7,843 nucleotides of DNA from NCBI GenBank assembly GCA_904502165.1, contig CAJGDB010000087.1, positions 1 to 7,843 on the forward strand. Reading direction: 5' to 3'. Positions 1 to 6,120 of the stretch are shown piece after piece; position 1 is the first letter of the stretch; each line of letters starts with the position of its first letter. Below the pieces are notes generated by a model. The model saw only the letters and a list, made by a program, of their open reading frames with translations, made no database searches and was not told the DNA's origin. The position numbers were made by a program, and so were the translations under genes. This stretch comes from an uncultured Akkermansia sp. Lineage in GTDB: Bacteria > Verrucomicrobiota > Verrucomicrobiia > Verrucomicrobiales > Akkermansiaceae.

Positions 1-1230
1 ACCACCCTGTTCTTCTCCAAAAAAGCCCGCAAAGTGACGGAAACCGAACTCAAGCTCTCCTCCTCCAACACAGGCAAGGAGCGTTTCGGCTCCTGCAGCG
101 CGGCCCGCACCATGGTGCGCTACACGCTCAACACCAAGCGATTCTTCGAACGCATCACACCCATGCGTATTCAGAACTTCATTACCAGACGCTTTGCCCC
201 CCTTGCCCCGGAGGAAGAAACCGGCGCCCTGTATGACCTGGTGCGCGGGTCAGTCAACCTGACGGTATCTGCCCTGCTCATCTCCGTAGCAACGGAAATG
301 AAGCTGCCGCTCTCCACCACCTATGTGACCTTCATGGTAGCCATGGGTTCTTCCCTGGCCGACCGCGCCTGGGGGCGCGATAGCGCCGTGTACCGCATCA
401 CCGGCGTGCTCACCGTCATCGGCGGCTGGCTGCTCACCGCTCTGGCTGCCAGTCTGGCTGCCTTTATTGTGGCGGTTGTGATGGCCTATGGTGGTTTCTG
501 GGGTATGGTGACCATGCTGGTCATCGCCGGTTCTCTTCTCATCAAGTCCACCTTCTTCACCAACAGCTCCAAGGAGGAGATCCGCCTTATCAACATGCAC
601 AGCGATGCTGCGGTCAAGGACTTCGGCAAGGCTGCCAGCGGGCGTCTGGGTCGCATGGTCGGCATCTACAACGCCATGGTGAAGGCCCTGCTCGATGAAG
701 ACCGGGATGCCCTCAAGCGCCTTCGCAAGAAGAGCCGCACCCTCAAGCGCGATCTGGAAGTCCTGCGTGAAAACGAGGTACTGCCCACGCTCCGTACGCT
801 GCCCAAGGAACTGGCAGACCGTGGCCAGCTGGTATTCCGCATCACCGAAATCTCGCTCAACACCTGCGAACGCCTGCTGACTCTGGTCAAGGCCAGTTAC
901 AACCACATCGACAACAACCACCAGGGTCTCAGCAAGGAACAGGGCGACGACCTGCTGGCTCTCACCAGCAAGATTGGCCGTTTCTACCCGGACCTTACCG
1001 ATATGCTCAAGGCAGGCGACTTTGCCGGCATTGACGCACTGCTGGAGGACCGCGACCAGCTCAGCGAGGACTTTGCAGATTGCATCACGCGCCACCTTAT
1101 GCACAACACGGCAGATGAGAGCGGCATGCGTAACGGCATTCTCTACCTCACGCTGCTGAATGAGACCCGCGCCATGATCAGCCACGCCTTCGCGCTCATC
1201 GAGCGAGTCAAGGAAATCTACGAAGATTAA
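1..1230 (+). CDS. PiT-family inorganic phosphate transporter, C-terminal part (5' end outside window)
   Basis: The reading frame is open from base 1, so this is the last 409 residues of a longer protein; a GTG at 34 is internal, not the start. The first part carries membrane segments and the PiT-type repeat motif (about nt 295-355: MKLPLSTTYVTFMVAMGSS), which in this family (PF01384) helps bind phosphate and the coupling cation. Two more hydrophobic segments follow (about nt 385-550). The remaining ~210 residues (nt ~580-1230) are soluble, helical and charged, with a lysine/arginine-rich coiled stretch (RLRKKSRTLKRDLEVLREN), resembling the PhoU-like tail of long bacterial PiT proteins. The expected role is phosphate uptake across the inner membrane, the tail probably being regulatory. 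A hairpin terminator lies 33 bases after the stop. The PiT family call is strong; the PhoU-like tail is inferred from its helical character. Confidence 0.85.
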   Translation, partial: TTLFFSKKARKVTETELKLSSSNTGKERFGSCSAARTMVRYTLNTKRFFERITPMRIQNFITRRFAPLAPEEETGALYDLVRGSVNLTVSALLISVATEMKLPLSTTYVTFMVAMGSSLADRAWGRDSAVYRITGVLTVIGGWLLTALAASLAAFIVAVVMAYGGFWGMVTMLVIAGSLLIKSTFFTNSSKEEIRLINMHSDAAVKDFGKAASGRLGRMVGIYNAMVKALLDEDRDALKRLRKKSRTLKRDLEVLRENEVLPTLRTLPKELADRGQLVFRITEISLNTCERLLTLVKASYNHIDNNHQGLSKEQGDDLLALTSKIGRFYPDLTDMLKAGDFAGIDALLEDRDQLSEDFADCITRHLMHNTADESGMRNGILYLTLLNETRAMISHAFALIERVKEIYED

Positions 1231-1263
1231 CCCTGCAGGCTGATTCAACGAAAGACCCCTTCC

Positions 1264-1296
1264 CGGCGCGGCAGTTTCCTTCTGCCGCGCCGTTTC
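1264..1296 (+). terminator. Rho-independent terminator after the phosphate transporter gene
   Basis: A perfect 11-bp GC-rich stem, CGGCGCGGCAG (1264-1274) pairing with CTGCCGCGCCG (1282-1292), encloses a 7-base loop (TTTCCTT). A short T run (1293-1295) follows. It sits 33 bases after the stop codon and upstream of the next promoter, so it should isolate the two transcription units. The weak T tract makes its efficiency uncertain. Confidence 0.75.
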
Positions 1297-1339
1297 TACT
1301 GCTCATTCCAACTCTTTGGGACAGCATGGTGGACTTTGC

Positions 1340-1368
1340 TTGACTTGCACCCCTATACACGCTAAAAT
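1340..1368 (+). promoter_or_regulatory. Sigma70-type promoter of the BI-1 gene, close to its ATG
   Basis: TTGACT (1340-1345) and TAAAAT (1363-1368) are separated by exactly 17 bases; each matches the sigma70 consensus at 5 of 6 positions. The -10 box ends 7 bases before the ATG at 1376, so transcription should start at or within a base or two of the start codon. That leaves essentially no leader. The GAGGT at 1371-1375 touches the ATG and is too close to act as a normal ribosome binding site. Confidence 0.65.
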
Positions 1369-1375
1369 ACGAGGT

Positions 1376-2073
1376 ATGAACGAACCTCCCTATCCTCCCG
1401 TTACACAGGTAAATGAAGCAGATACTGCCGCGCTTGCCAAAGCTTTTCTCAACAAGGTCTACCTCTGGATGTCGGCCTGCATGCTGTTAACAGCCGGTGT
1501 AGCCGCCTATACCGCACAGGATTTCGAATCCCTCACCTGGGCCGCGCAGAACAGCTGGCTCATCTGGATTGGAACGCTCGGCATCGTTCTAGTCATGAGT
1601 TTCGGCGCCAATCGTCTCTCACACACCGCGCTTTCCGTGCTGCTGCTCACCTTTGCCTTCATTCAGGGCATCCTCTTCGGGCCTCTTCTGGTGCATTACG
1701 GGCTCGATTCCGTGGGCAAAGCCTTCGGCTGCACAGCTGTCATGTTCGGAGCCATGAGCATCTATGGTGCCGTCACAAAGCGTAATCTGAGCACCCTGGG
1801 GCGCACCTTATTCATGCTGCTCATCGGCCTTATCGGCTGCATGATTATCAATCTGTTCTGGGGTAACGACGTCTTCGACTTCATCATCTGCTGTGCGGGT
1901 GTGGTCATCTTTGCCCTCTTCACCGCGTATGACACCCGCCATCTGCTGGAAATAGGCCTCAGCACAGATGAGGAAGTACGCACAAAGGAGCCGTGCTCGG
2001 GGCTCTGAACCTGTATCTGGATTTCATCAACCTCTTCCTCATGCTCCTGCGCCTCTTCGGGCGCGATGAGTAA
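1376..2073 (+). CDS. BAX inhibitor-1 / YetJ-YbhL-like membrane protein, C-terminus in the -1 frame (frameshifted)
   Basis: This is an integral membrane protein of the BI-1 (TMBIM, UPF0005) family, whose characterised bacterial member YetJ is a pH-sensitive calcium leak channel. I see seven hydrophobic segments: six in the frame starting at ATG 1376 (residues about 29-47, 61-79, 85-106, 112-133, 141-162 and 168-187), the last ending in the conserved TAYDT with Asp186. That frame stops at 2006-2008 after a non-family tail (EPCSGL). The missing seventh helix, with the family motif LGALNLYLDFINLFLMLLRLFG and a second conserved Asp, is encoded in the -1 frame from 1987 to the TAA at 2071-2073. Joining at A_AAG (1984-1987) gives about 232 residues, normal for the family. 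The unshifted product would be 210 residues and lack helix 7. The start at 1376 is preferred over the upstream TTG at 1316, which lies inside the promoter. The cause may be a one-base indel, a sequence error or recoding; the family call is strong. Confidence 0.85.
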
Positions 2074-2605
2074 CGCGCTAGAGACCACACCCTTACCTTT
2101 CACCGCGATAATCCGAAATCCGCCCCCTCACCACTCCATGGACAGACTCATCACCCTTGCTACGGAAGCAACAGAATCCCTGCTCACGCCGCTCGGCTTT
2201 GATTTCAGCATCGAAACCGCCCCGTACGAAGATGGCATCTCCCTGCTCATCAGCAGCGCAGATGCCAGCTACCTCATCGGCGAAGAAGGCGACCGGCTCG
2301 ATGACCTGCAGTACATGGTGAACCGGCTTGTTCAGGCAAAATGGGAGGATGCACCCCGCGTCAGAGTTGATTGCGACAACTACCGCGCCCGGGCAGAAGC
2401 CAAGCTGCTGCGCCGCGCCCGTTCCCGCGCCGAACGCGTGCTCAAGACCGGCAAGCCGCTCCTGATGGAAAAGCTCAATGCCTACCAGCGACGACTGGTG
2501 CATAACGACCTGGCCTCCATCCCCGGCATCGTCACCAGCTCCGAGGAAACGGATTCCCGTTTCAAGCGCATCACCATCAGCCGGGCAGAAGAACCCACCG
2601 ATTAA
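2066..2605 (+). CDS. KH-R3H RNA-binding protein, Jag/KhpB type
   Basis: This is a small cytoplasmic RNA-binding protein related to Jag (KhpB, SpoIIIJ-associated protein), which binds single-stranded RNA and in other bacteria affects cell division and envelope homeostasis. A KH-like domain spans residues ~26-103, with a GxxG loop at 72-75 reading GEEG and followed by DRLDDLQYMVNRLV, the helix typical of Jag proteins. An R3H domain follows (~105-173), with the R-x3-H pair Arg142/His146. The Jag_N domain of Firmicutes proteins is absent. The two acidic residues in the GxxG loop are unusual, since that loop normally contacts the nucleic-acid backbone and is often basic. Two starts are possible: ATG 2066, which overlaps the -1-frame BI-1 stop as ATGAGTAA, or ATG 2138 (Met25), where recognisable homology begins. 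Neither has a Shine-Dalgarno site. Residues 1-24 look non-conserved, so 2138 is a real alternative. Confidence 0.82.
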   Translation: MSNALETTPLPFTAIIRNPPPHHSMDRLITLATEATESLLTPLGFDFSIETAPYEDGISLLISSADASYLIGEEGDRLDDLQYMVNRLVQAKWEDAPRVRVDCDNYRARAEAKLLRRARSRAERVLKTGKPLLMEKLNAYQRRLVHNDLASIPGIVTSSEETDSRFKRITISRAEEPTD

Positions 2606-2642
2606 AGGTGGGGCTGCTCCATTTCGTCATTTCTAATTCGCC

Positions 2643-3371
2643 ATGCTTCGCTTCCTTCCTGTGCTGATGCTGGGTCTCGCGGCGTTCCAGGCTGCGGGAG
2701 AGGAATATACCGTATATTTCCGCCAGGGGACCAATACGGCCGGGTTGGTCAGAATGCTGGCACCTCTCCGCAAGGCAGAGCCCCAGAGCGAATGCCGCTA
2801 TGTGGTACTCAGCGACACAGCTGACAGCATGGCAGAAGCCATCAATTCAGCCAACGCTCTCAAGGCAGGGGTGGAAGAACTCCCCTGCCTGGTGCTGGGA
2901 GACACCCGGGGTGTCTACACTGCCCTGCCCCTGCACAAACTCAGCGCAGAAACCCTGCAGGCGGCCAAGGCCCGCGCCAATGCCCCTGACCGGCAGCAAA
3001 AGGCAGATGCCCGCAATTTCCTTGCCCAGCAATACTTGCTCATGGCGCGTATGACCTTACAGAATCCGCTCCAGAATGAGACTCTCGAGCAATGCCTGAA
3101 CACCTGCCGCGCGCTGATGGAACACCCGCTGGCAACCCCAGCAGACAAGCAGCGGCTGGGCTTCGAATGCCTCTACCCCCTCCTCATGCGCCAGTACACC
3201 AACATGTACACCGGAGCCCACACGCCTGCCTCTGAAGCCAAGTTCCTTGAGGCCATTGCTGCATTGGAAACCGCCCGCGATGCCGATCGCAACAGCACCA
3301 TAGGCAAAAAGGCATATACCGAGCGCGAACGACTCCGCGCCGCCCGCCGCCAGGCCAGAACCCTGGAGTAA
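2643..3371 (+). CDS. Secreted protein of unknown function with a possible thioredoxin-like N-terminal domain
   Basis: I do not recognise a named family. The 242-residue product begins with a signal peptide (hydrophobic residues 4-18, likely cleavage after AAG at 19), so it should be exported to the periplasm. Residues ~21-112 alternate strand-like and helix-like stretches: EYTVYFRQG, a helix, CRYVVLSD, a helix, then VEELPCLVLGD. The last resembles the cis-proline strand of a thioredoxin fold, but there is no CxxC, so a redox role is not supported. Residues ~115-242 look all-helical, with spaced Leu/Ala/Tyr and an Arg-rich end, possibly a TPR-like hairpin array. It starts 37 bases after the KH-R3H gene on the same strand and may be cotranscribed. 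No Shine-Dalgarno site precedes the ATG; a TCTAAT 5 bases upstream could be a weak -10 box, without a convincing -35. The gene is very probably real; the fold is a guess. Confidence 0.75.
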   Translation: MLRFLPVLMLGLAAFQAAGEEYTVYFRQGTNTAGLVRMLAPLRKAEPQSECRYVVLSDTADSMAEAINSANALKAGVEELPCLVLGDTRGVYTALPLHKLSAETLQAAKARANAPDRQQKADARNFLAQQYLLMARMTLQNPLQNETLEQCLNTCRALMEHPLATPADKQRLGFECLYPLLMRQYTNMYTGAHTPASEAKFLEAIAALETARDADRNSTIGKKAYTERERLRAARRQARTLE

Positions 3372-3419
3372 GCCCGCTCTCTATCCGGAAGCTGATTTCC
3401 CCTATCCCCCCCATGCAGA

Positions 3420-3451
3420 AAACGCACCAGGAAGCAATTCCTGGTGCGTTT
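3420..3451. terminator. Bidirectional terminator between convergent genes
   Basis: A perfect 14-bp palindromic stem (3420-3433 with 3438-3451; core AACGCACCAGGAA / TTCCTGGTGCGTT) encloses a 4-base GCAA loop, a GNRA-type tetraloop on the plus strand. It lies between the stop of the secreted-protein gene (3371) and the stop of the opposing M42 gene (3476). In both directions the 3' arm ends in a short T run (GCGTTT on plus; GCGTTTT on minus), so it can serve both transcripts. Confidence 0.85.
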
Positions 3452-3475
3452 CTGAATAAAGAGAACCAAAAGGCC

Positions 3476-4609
3476 TTACTTCTTCTTGCGGCAGCAGCCC
3501 TTCTTCTTAGGAGCAGCAGCGCAGTCGGCCTTGGGGGCAAGGGTGCGGTTCATCTGCTTCCAGCTCCAGTCCCAGCGGGTCAGAGAAGTGAAGCAGGCGG
3601 TAAGCAGGTTCACGCTGGCATCAATATCCACCTTGTGAGCCATTTCGATGCTCTGGTGCACGTTGCGAACAGGAATGGAGATAGCACCCGTGATGGAACC
3701 ACCGGCGGTGAACTTCTGCATGGCCCCGGCATCTGTGCCACCGGCGGCAAGCAGCTCGAGCTGGTAGGGAATCTCGCCCTCCTGGCAGAGCGCCGTCATG
3801 AACTTCACCATGCGGGGGTCAGTGATAAGGGTACCATCGTACACCTTCACAGCCGTGCCCTTGCCCAGAACAGTGCACTTATCGTGAGCGCCGCTGCCGG
3901 GGGTATCAAACGCGATGGTCACGTCCAGAGCGAAAGCGAAATCGGGGTTGATGGCGAGGGTGGCAGCATGAGCGCCGCGCAGGCCCACTTCCTCCTGCAC
4001 CGTGAACACGGCATACAGGTCATAGTCCGGCAGGTTGCCGCTGGCCTTGATAGCGCGCACCGCCTCAATGAGCATGTAGCAGCCACCGCGGTTATCGATG
4101 CTCTTCACATTCAGGCAGTCACCCATCTCCACAAGGTCACCGATGCGGGTGATGGAATCACCGATGGAAACATACTTCTCCACCTCTTCCTTGCTCAGGC
4201 CCAGATCCACCACGTAATCGGTCACCTGGGGCATCTTGGTGCGCTCCTCGGGGCTCATCACATGGATGGGCTTCACGCCCATGCAGCCGGGCAGATCCTT
4301 GGTGCCGTGTACCGTCACACGCTGGGCGGTGAGGGTCTTGGGGTCAAAGCCACCCAGGGGCAGGATGCGGATAAAGCCGTTGTCATCGATATAGCGGACA
4401 ATGAAACCGATTTCGTCCATGTGGGCAGCACACATGATGCTCTTCTCAGAGCTCTTACCCTTGATAAGGGCCACCACGTTGCCCACGTTGTCCACCTTGA
4501 TTTCATCGGCCAGCGGGGTCATCTCCTTGATGACCAGCTCGCGGATGCCGTACTCAAAACCGGGAGCCCCGGTTGCCTCGCAGAGGTCTTTGAAGAGCTG
4601 GATGTTCAT
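3476..4609 (-). CDS. M42-family metallo-aminopeptidase (FrvX/CelM/TET-like)
   Basis: This 377-residue protein is a cytoplasmic zinc/cobalt aminopeptidase of family M42, which trims short peptides and often forms dodecameric (TET) particles. The expected metal and catalytic residues are present: His63 and Asp65 in AAHMDEIGF, Asp172 in SIDNRGG, Glu206/Glu207 in VQEEVGLRGA, Asp229 in ALDVTIAFD and His318 in RNVHQS. Length is slightly above the usual 340-360 because of a C-terminal tail (~357-377) that is rich in Ala, Lys and Cys and ends KKKGCCRKKK. I chose ATG 4609 because homology starts there and the upstream TTG at 4645 lies in the promoter. A purine-rich AAAGGAG 13 bases before the ATG is far for a ribosome binding site and falls in the promoter spacer. 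It is divergent from the deaminase-fusion gene and converges on a shared terminator. Confidence 0.92.
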   Translation of the reverse strand: MNIQLFKDLCEATGAPGFEYGIRELVIKEMTPLADEIKVDNVGNVVALIKGKSSEKSIMCAAHMDEIGFIVRYIDDNGFIRILPLGGFDPKTLTAQRVTVHGTKDLPGCMGVKPIHVMSPEERTKMPQVTDYVVDLGLSKEEVEKYVSIGDSITRIGDLVEMGDCLNVKSIDNRGGCYMLIEAVRAIKASGNLPDYDLYAVFTVQEEVGLRGAHAATLAINPDFAFALDVTIAFDTPGSGAHDKCTVLGKGTAVKVYDGTLITDPRMVKFMTALCQEGEIPYQLELLAAGGTDAGAMQKFTAGGSITGAISIPVRNVHQSIEMAHKVDIDASVNLLTACFTSLTRWDWSWKQMNRTLAPKADCAAAPKKKGCCRKKK

Positions 4610-4616
4610 GGCGCTT

Positions 4617-4645
4617 ACTTTACTCCTTTCCTCTCCTCTTGGCAA
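4617..4645 (-). promoter_or_regulatory. Sigma70-type promoter of the M42 peptidase gene
   Basis: On the minus strand TTGCCA (4645-4640) and TAAAGT (4622-4617) are 17 bases apart. The -10 box ends 7 bases before the ATG at 4609, the same geometry as the other three promoters here. TAAAGT matches consensus at 4 of 6 positions, so the call rests partly on spacing and on the repeated layout. Confidence 0.5.
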
Positions 4646-4697
4646 GGGCAGACTAACTTTCTGACAGGATTTTCAGTACCTGAGTACGCGAAACACC

Positions 4698-4725
4698 TTG
4701 CATTGAAGGGGCAATATGCTATCAT
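4698..4725 (+). promoter_or_regulatory. Sigma70-type promoter of the deaminase-ADP-ribosylglycohydrolase operon
   Basis: TTGCAT (4698-4703) and TATCAT (4720-4725, 5 of 6 consensus matches) are 16 bases apart. The -10 box ends 6 bases before the ATG at 4732, so the predicted first transcribed base is at or next to the A of the start codon. No Shine-Dalgarno sequence sits at a usable distance. The 122-base divergent region shared with the M42 gene (4610-4731) therefore holds two back-to-back promoters and shows no obvious operator palindrome. Confidence 0.55.
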
Positions 4726-4731
4726 ACACGC

Positions 4732-6120
4732 ATGAACCGCCTGCCGATACCGCAATATGTGATGGCACTGGCCCATGTGGCTGCTCTGCGCTCCGAAGAC
4801 CCCTACCGCAAGGTGGGTGCCGCCGCGCTGGATAAGGACAACCGAGTCATTGGCACGGCATACAATGGCCTGTTCCCCGGATTCAAAGCACCGGAAGGAT
4901 TCTGGGCTTCGCGCGATGAGCGGCAGAAGTTCATGCTGCACGCAGAAATCAACCTGTGCAGTCTCTTCAAGCGCGGCGAAGCCCGCATCGTGGCCTGCAC
5001 CACCATGCCCTGCACCTCGTGCATGCAGGCACTCTGCGCCCACGGAGTGAAAACCATTTACTACGGCGAGGATTACGCTGCATCGCAGGCCCCGGCCATC
5101 GCTGAGATGTACGGAGTGGAACTCATCAAGGTGGATGACTACCCGCTTTCCTCCCGGTTCCCGCTGGTAGCCGCAAAAAATGAAGCATCCTGCGATTGCT
5201 GCGCCAAGCCGCAGGATGCTCTGGAAAAACGGGCCCGGGGCTGCATGCTCGGGCTCATGTGCGGCGATGCCCTGGGAGCACCGCTTGAATTCCACACGCC
5301 GGAGGAAGTCAAGTCACACTTCCCCAATGGCCTCACCGGCATGGTAGACGGCTGGGATACCACCATCTGGCGCAAGAAAGGCAGCATCACCGATGATTCT
5401 GAAATGGCCATTGCCCTGCTCCGCAGCCTGCTCAATGAGCAGGGCTTCAACAGCATGGCTACACAGGCGCAGTACATCGACTGGCTCTCCTCTGCCCCGA
5501 AAGATGTGGGTGTCACCATCCGCTACGCCCTCAAGGGTGAATTCAACCCGGATTCTCAGGCAAACGGGGCTCTCATGCGTGTGGCCCCCATCGGCATCTA
5601 TGCCGCCCTGCACCCCGAGTGGGACTGGCAGGCCGCGGCCAAATCAGACTGCACCCTCACCCATATCCACCCCCGCTGCGTAAACGCCAACATTATCTAT
5701 GTGGAATCCCTCATCCTGGCCATGCAGGGCAAAACGCCGCAGGAAATCTATGCCACAGCCTGCAAACGCGCGGAAGAACTGAGCGATGCCGCCCTGCTCA
5801 GCCGTCTGCGCGCCGCCGAAACCGAGGAACCCGCGTATCATCCCCAATCCGGCTGGGTGGAAATTGCCTTCCAATGCACCTACTACTGGCTGCTGCACGC
5901 TAAGGATTACGCCTCGGCCATGTGCAGCATTGTCAGCAGACTGGGCGACCCGGACACCAATGGAGCCATTGCCGGCGCCCTGCTCGGCGCCGTTTTCGGC
6001 ATCGATGGTATCCCCTACGAATGGCAGCAGACCATACAGAATGCTCACCACTCGGCCCCCCGCTACCGCGCCGGCAAAGGCATGGAAATGCTCGAAGAAC
6101 TCTTTGAACAGGCCAGATGA
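4732..6120 (+). CDS. Fusion protein: dCMP/ComEB-type deaminase + ADP-ribosylglycohydrolase
   Basis: This 462-residue cytoplasmic protein joins two enzymes. Residues ~5-140 form a zinc-dependent deaminase of the dCMP deaminase/ComEB type: the KVGAAALDKDNRVIGTAYNG strand region, the HAE motif (His70 ligand, Glu72 proton shuttle) and PCTSC (Cys94, Cys97 zinc ligands). Residues ~166-460 form an ADP-ribosylglycohydrolase (ARH/DraG fold), which removes ADP-ribose with two magnesium ions: RGCMLGLMCGDALGAPLE at 169-186, GSITDDSEM at 217-225 (Thr220, Asp221, Asp222), NGALMRVAP at 278-286 and GDPDTNGAIAGALLGA at 405-420 (Asp406, Asp408, Thr409). Both sets look intact. The linker (~141-165) contains CDCC (154-157). 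At the linker the DNA has an A AAA AAT slippery heptamer with a -1-frame TGA and a hairpin, so a 150-residue deaminase alone may also be made. The stop overlaps the next start (ATGA). Substrate is unknown; candidates are free deoxynucleotides or ADP-ribosylated bases or nucleotides. The domain calls are firm, the joint function is inference. Confidence 0.92.
   Translation: MNRLPIPQYVMALAHVAALRSEDPYRKVGAAALDKDNRVIGTAYNGLFPGFKAPEGFWASRDERQKFMLHAEINLCSLFKRGEARIVACTTMPCTSCMQALCAHGVKTIYYGEDYAASQAPAIAEMYGVELIKVDDYPLSSRFPLVAAKNEASCDCCAKPQDALEKRARGCMLGLMCGDALGAPLEFHTPEEVKSHFPNGLTGMVDGWDTTIWRKKGSITDDSEMAIALLRSLLNEQGFNSMATQAQYIDWLSSAPKDVGVTIRYALKGEFNPDSQANGALMRVAPIGIYAALHPEWDWQAAAKSDCTLTHIHPRCVNANIIYVESLILAMQGKTPQEIYATACKRAEELSDAALLSRLRAAETEEPAYHPQSGWVEIAFQCTYYWLLHAKDYASAMCSIVSRLGDPDTNGAIAGALLGAVFGIDGIPYEWQQTIQNAHHSAPRYRAGKGMEMLEELFEQAR
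5175..5220 (+). promoter_or_regulatory. Candidate -1 frameshift signal (slippery heptamer plus hairpin) at the domain seam
   Basis: In frame with the deaminase, codons 148-150 are GCA AAA AAT, giving the heptamer A AAA AAT (5175-5181) of the form X XXY YYZ. A slip of -1 puts TGA (5181-5183) in the next codon. Two bases after the heptamer begins a perfect 11-bp stem, AGCATCCTGCG (5184-5194) with CGCAGGATGCT (5210-5220), around a 15-base loop. Transcript slippage adding one A to the A6 run (5175-5180) would reach the same stop. The 2-base spacer is shorter than the 5-9 bases usual for such sites, so this is a candidate only. Confidence 0.45.

Noticed and set aside
250..1248. A 332-codon minus-strand open frame opposite the phosphate transporter
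   Set aside because: It is the complement of a recognisable PiT coding region, with Gln/His/Gly-rich composition and no motif.
1316..1375. N-terminal extension of the BI-1 gene from TTG 1316
   Set aside because: The extra residues are encoded by the promoter itself and do not resemble the family; ATG 1376 fits better.
2079..2112. Possible promoter with GATAAT (2107-2112) ahead of ATG 2138
   Set aside because: There is no acceptable -35 hexamer 16-18 bases upstream, and its distance to the ATG differs from the four better promoters.
4610..4645. N-terminal extension of the M42 gene from TTG 4645
   Set aside because: It lies within the promoter, and family homology begins at MNIQLFKDL (ATG 4609).
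3413..4735. A 440-codon plus-strand open frame covering the whole M42 region
   Set aside because: It is antisense to a clear M42 peptidase with all active-site residues. Its translation is His/Gly/Ala-rich without family features, as expected of the complement of GC-rich codons.
4615..5295. A 226-codon minus-strand open frame across the divergent region
   Set aside because: It runs antisense through the conserved deaminase motifs and across both promoters, with no homology features.
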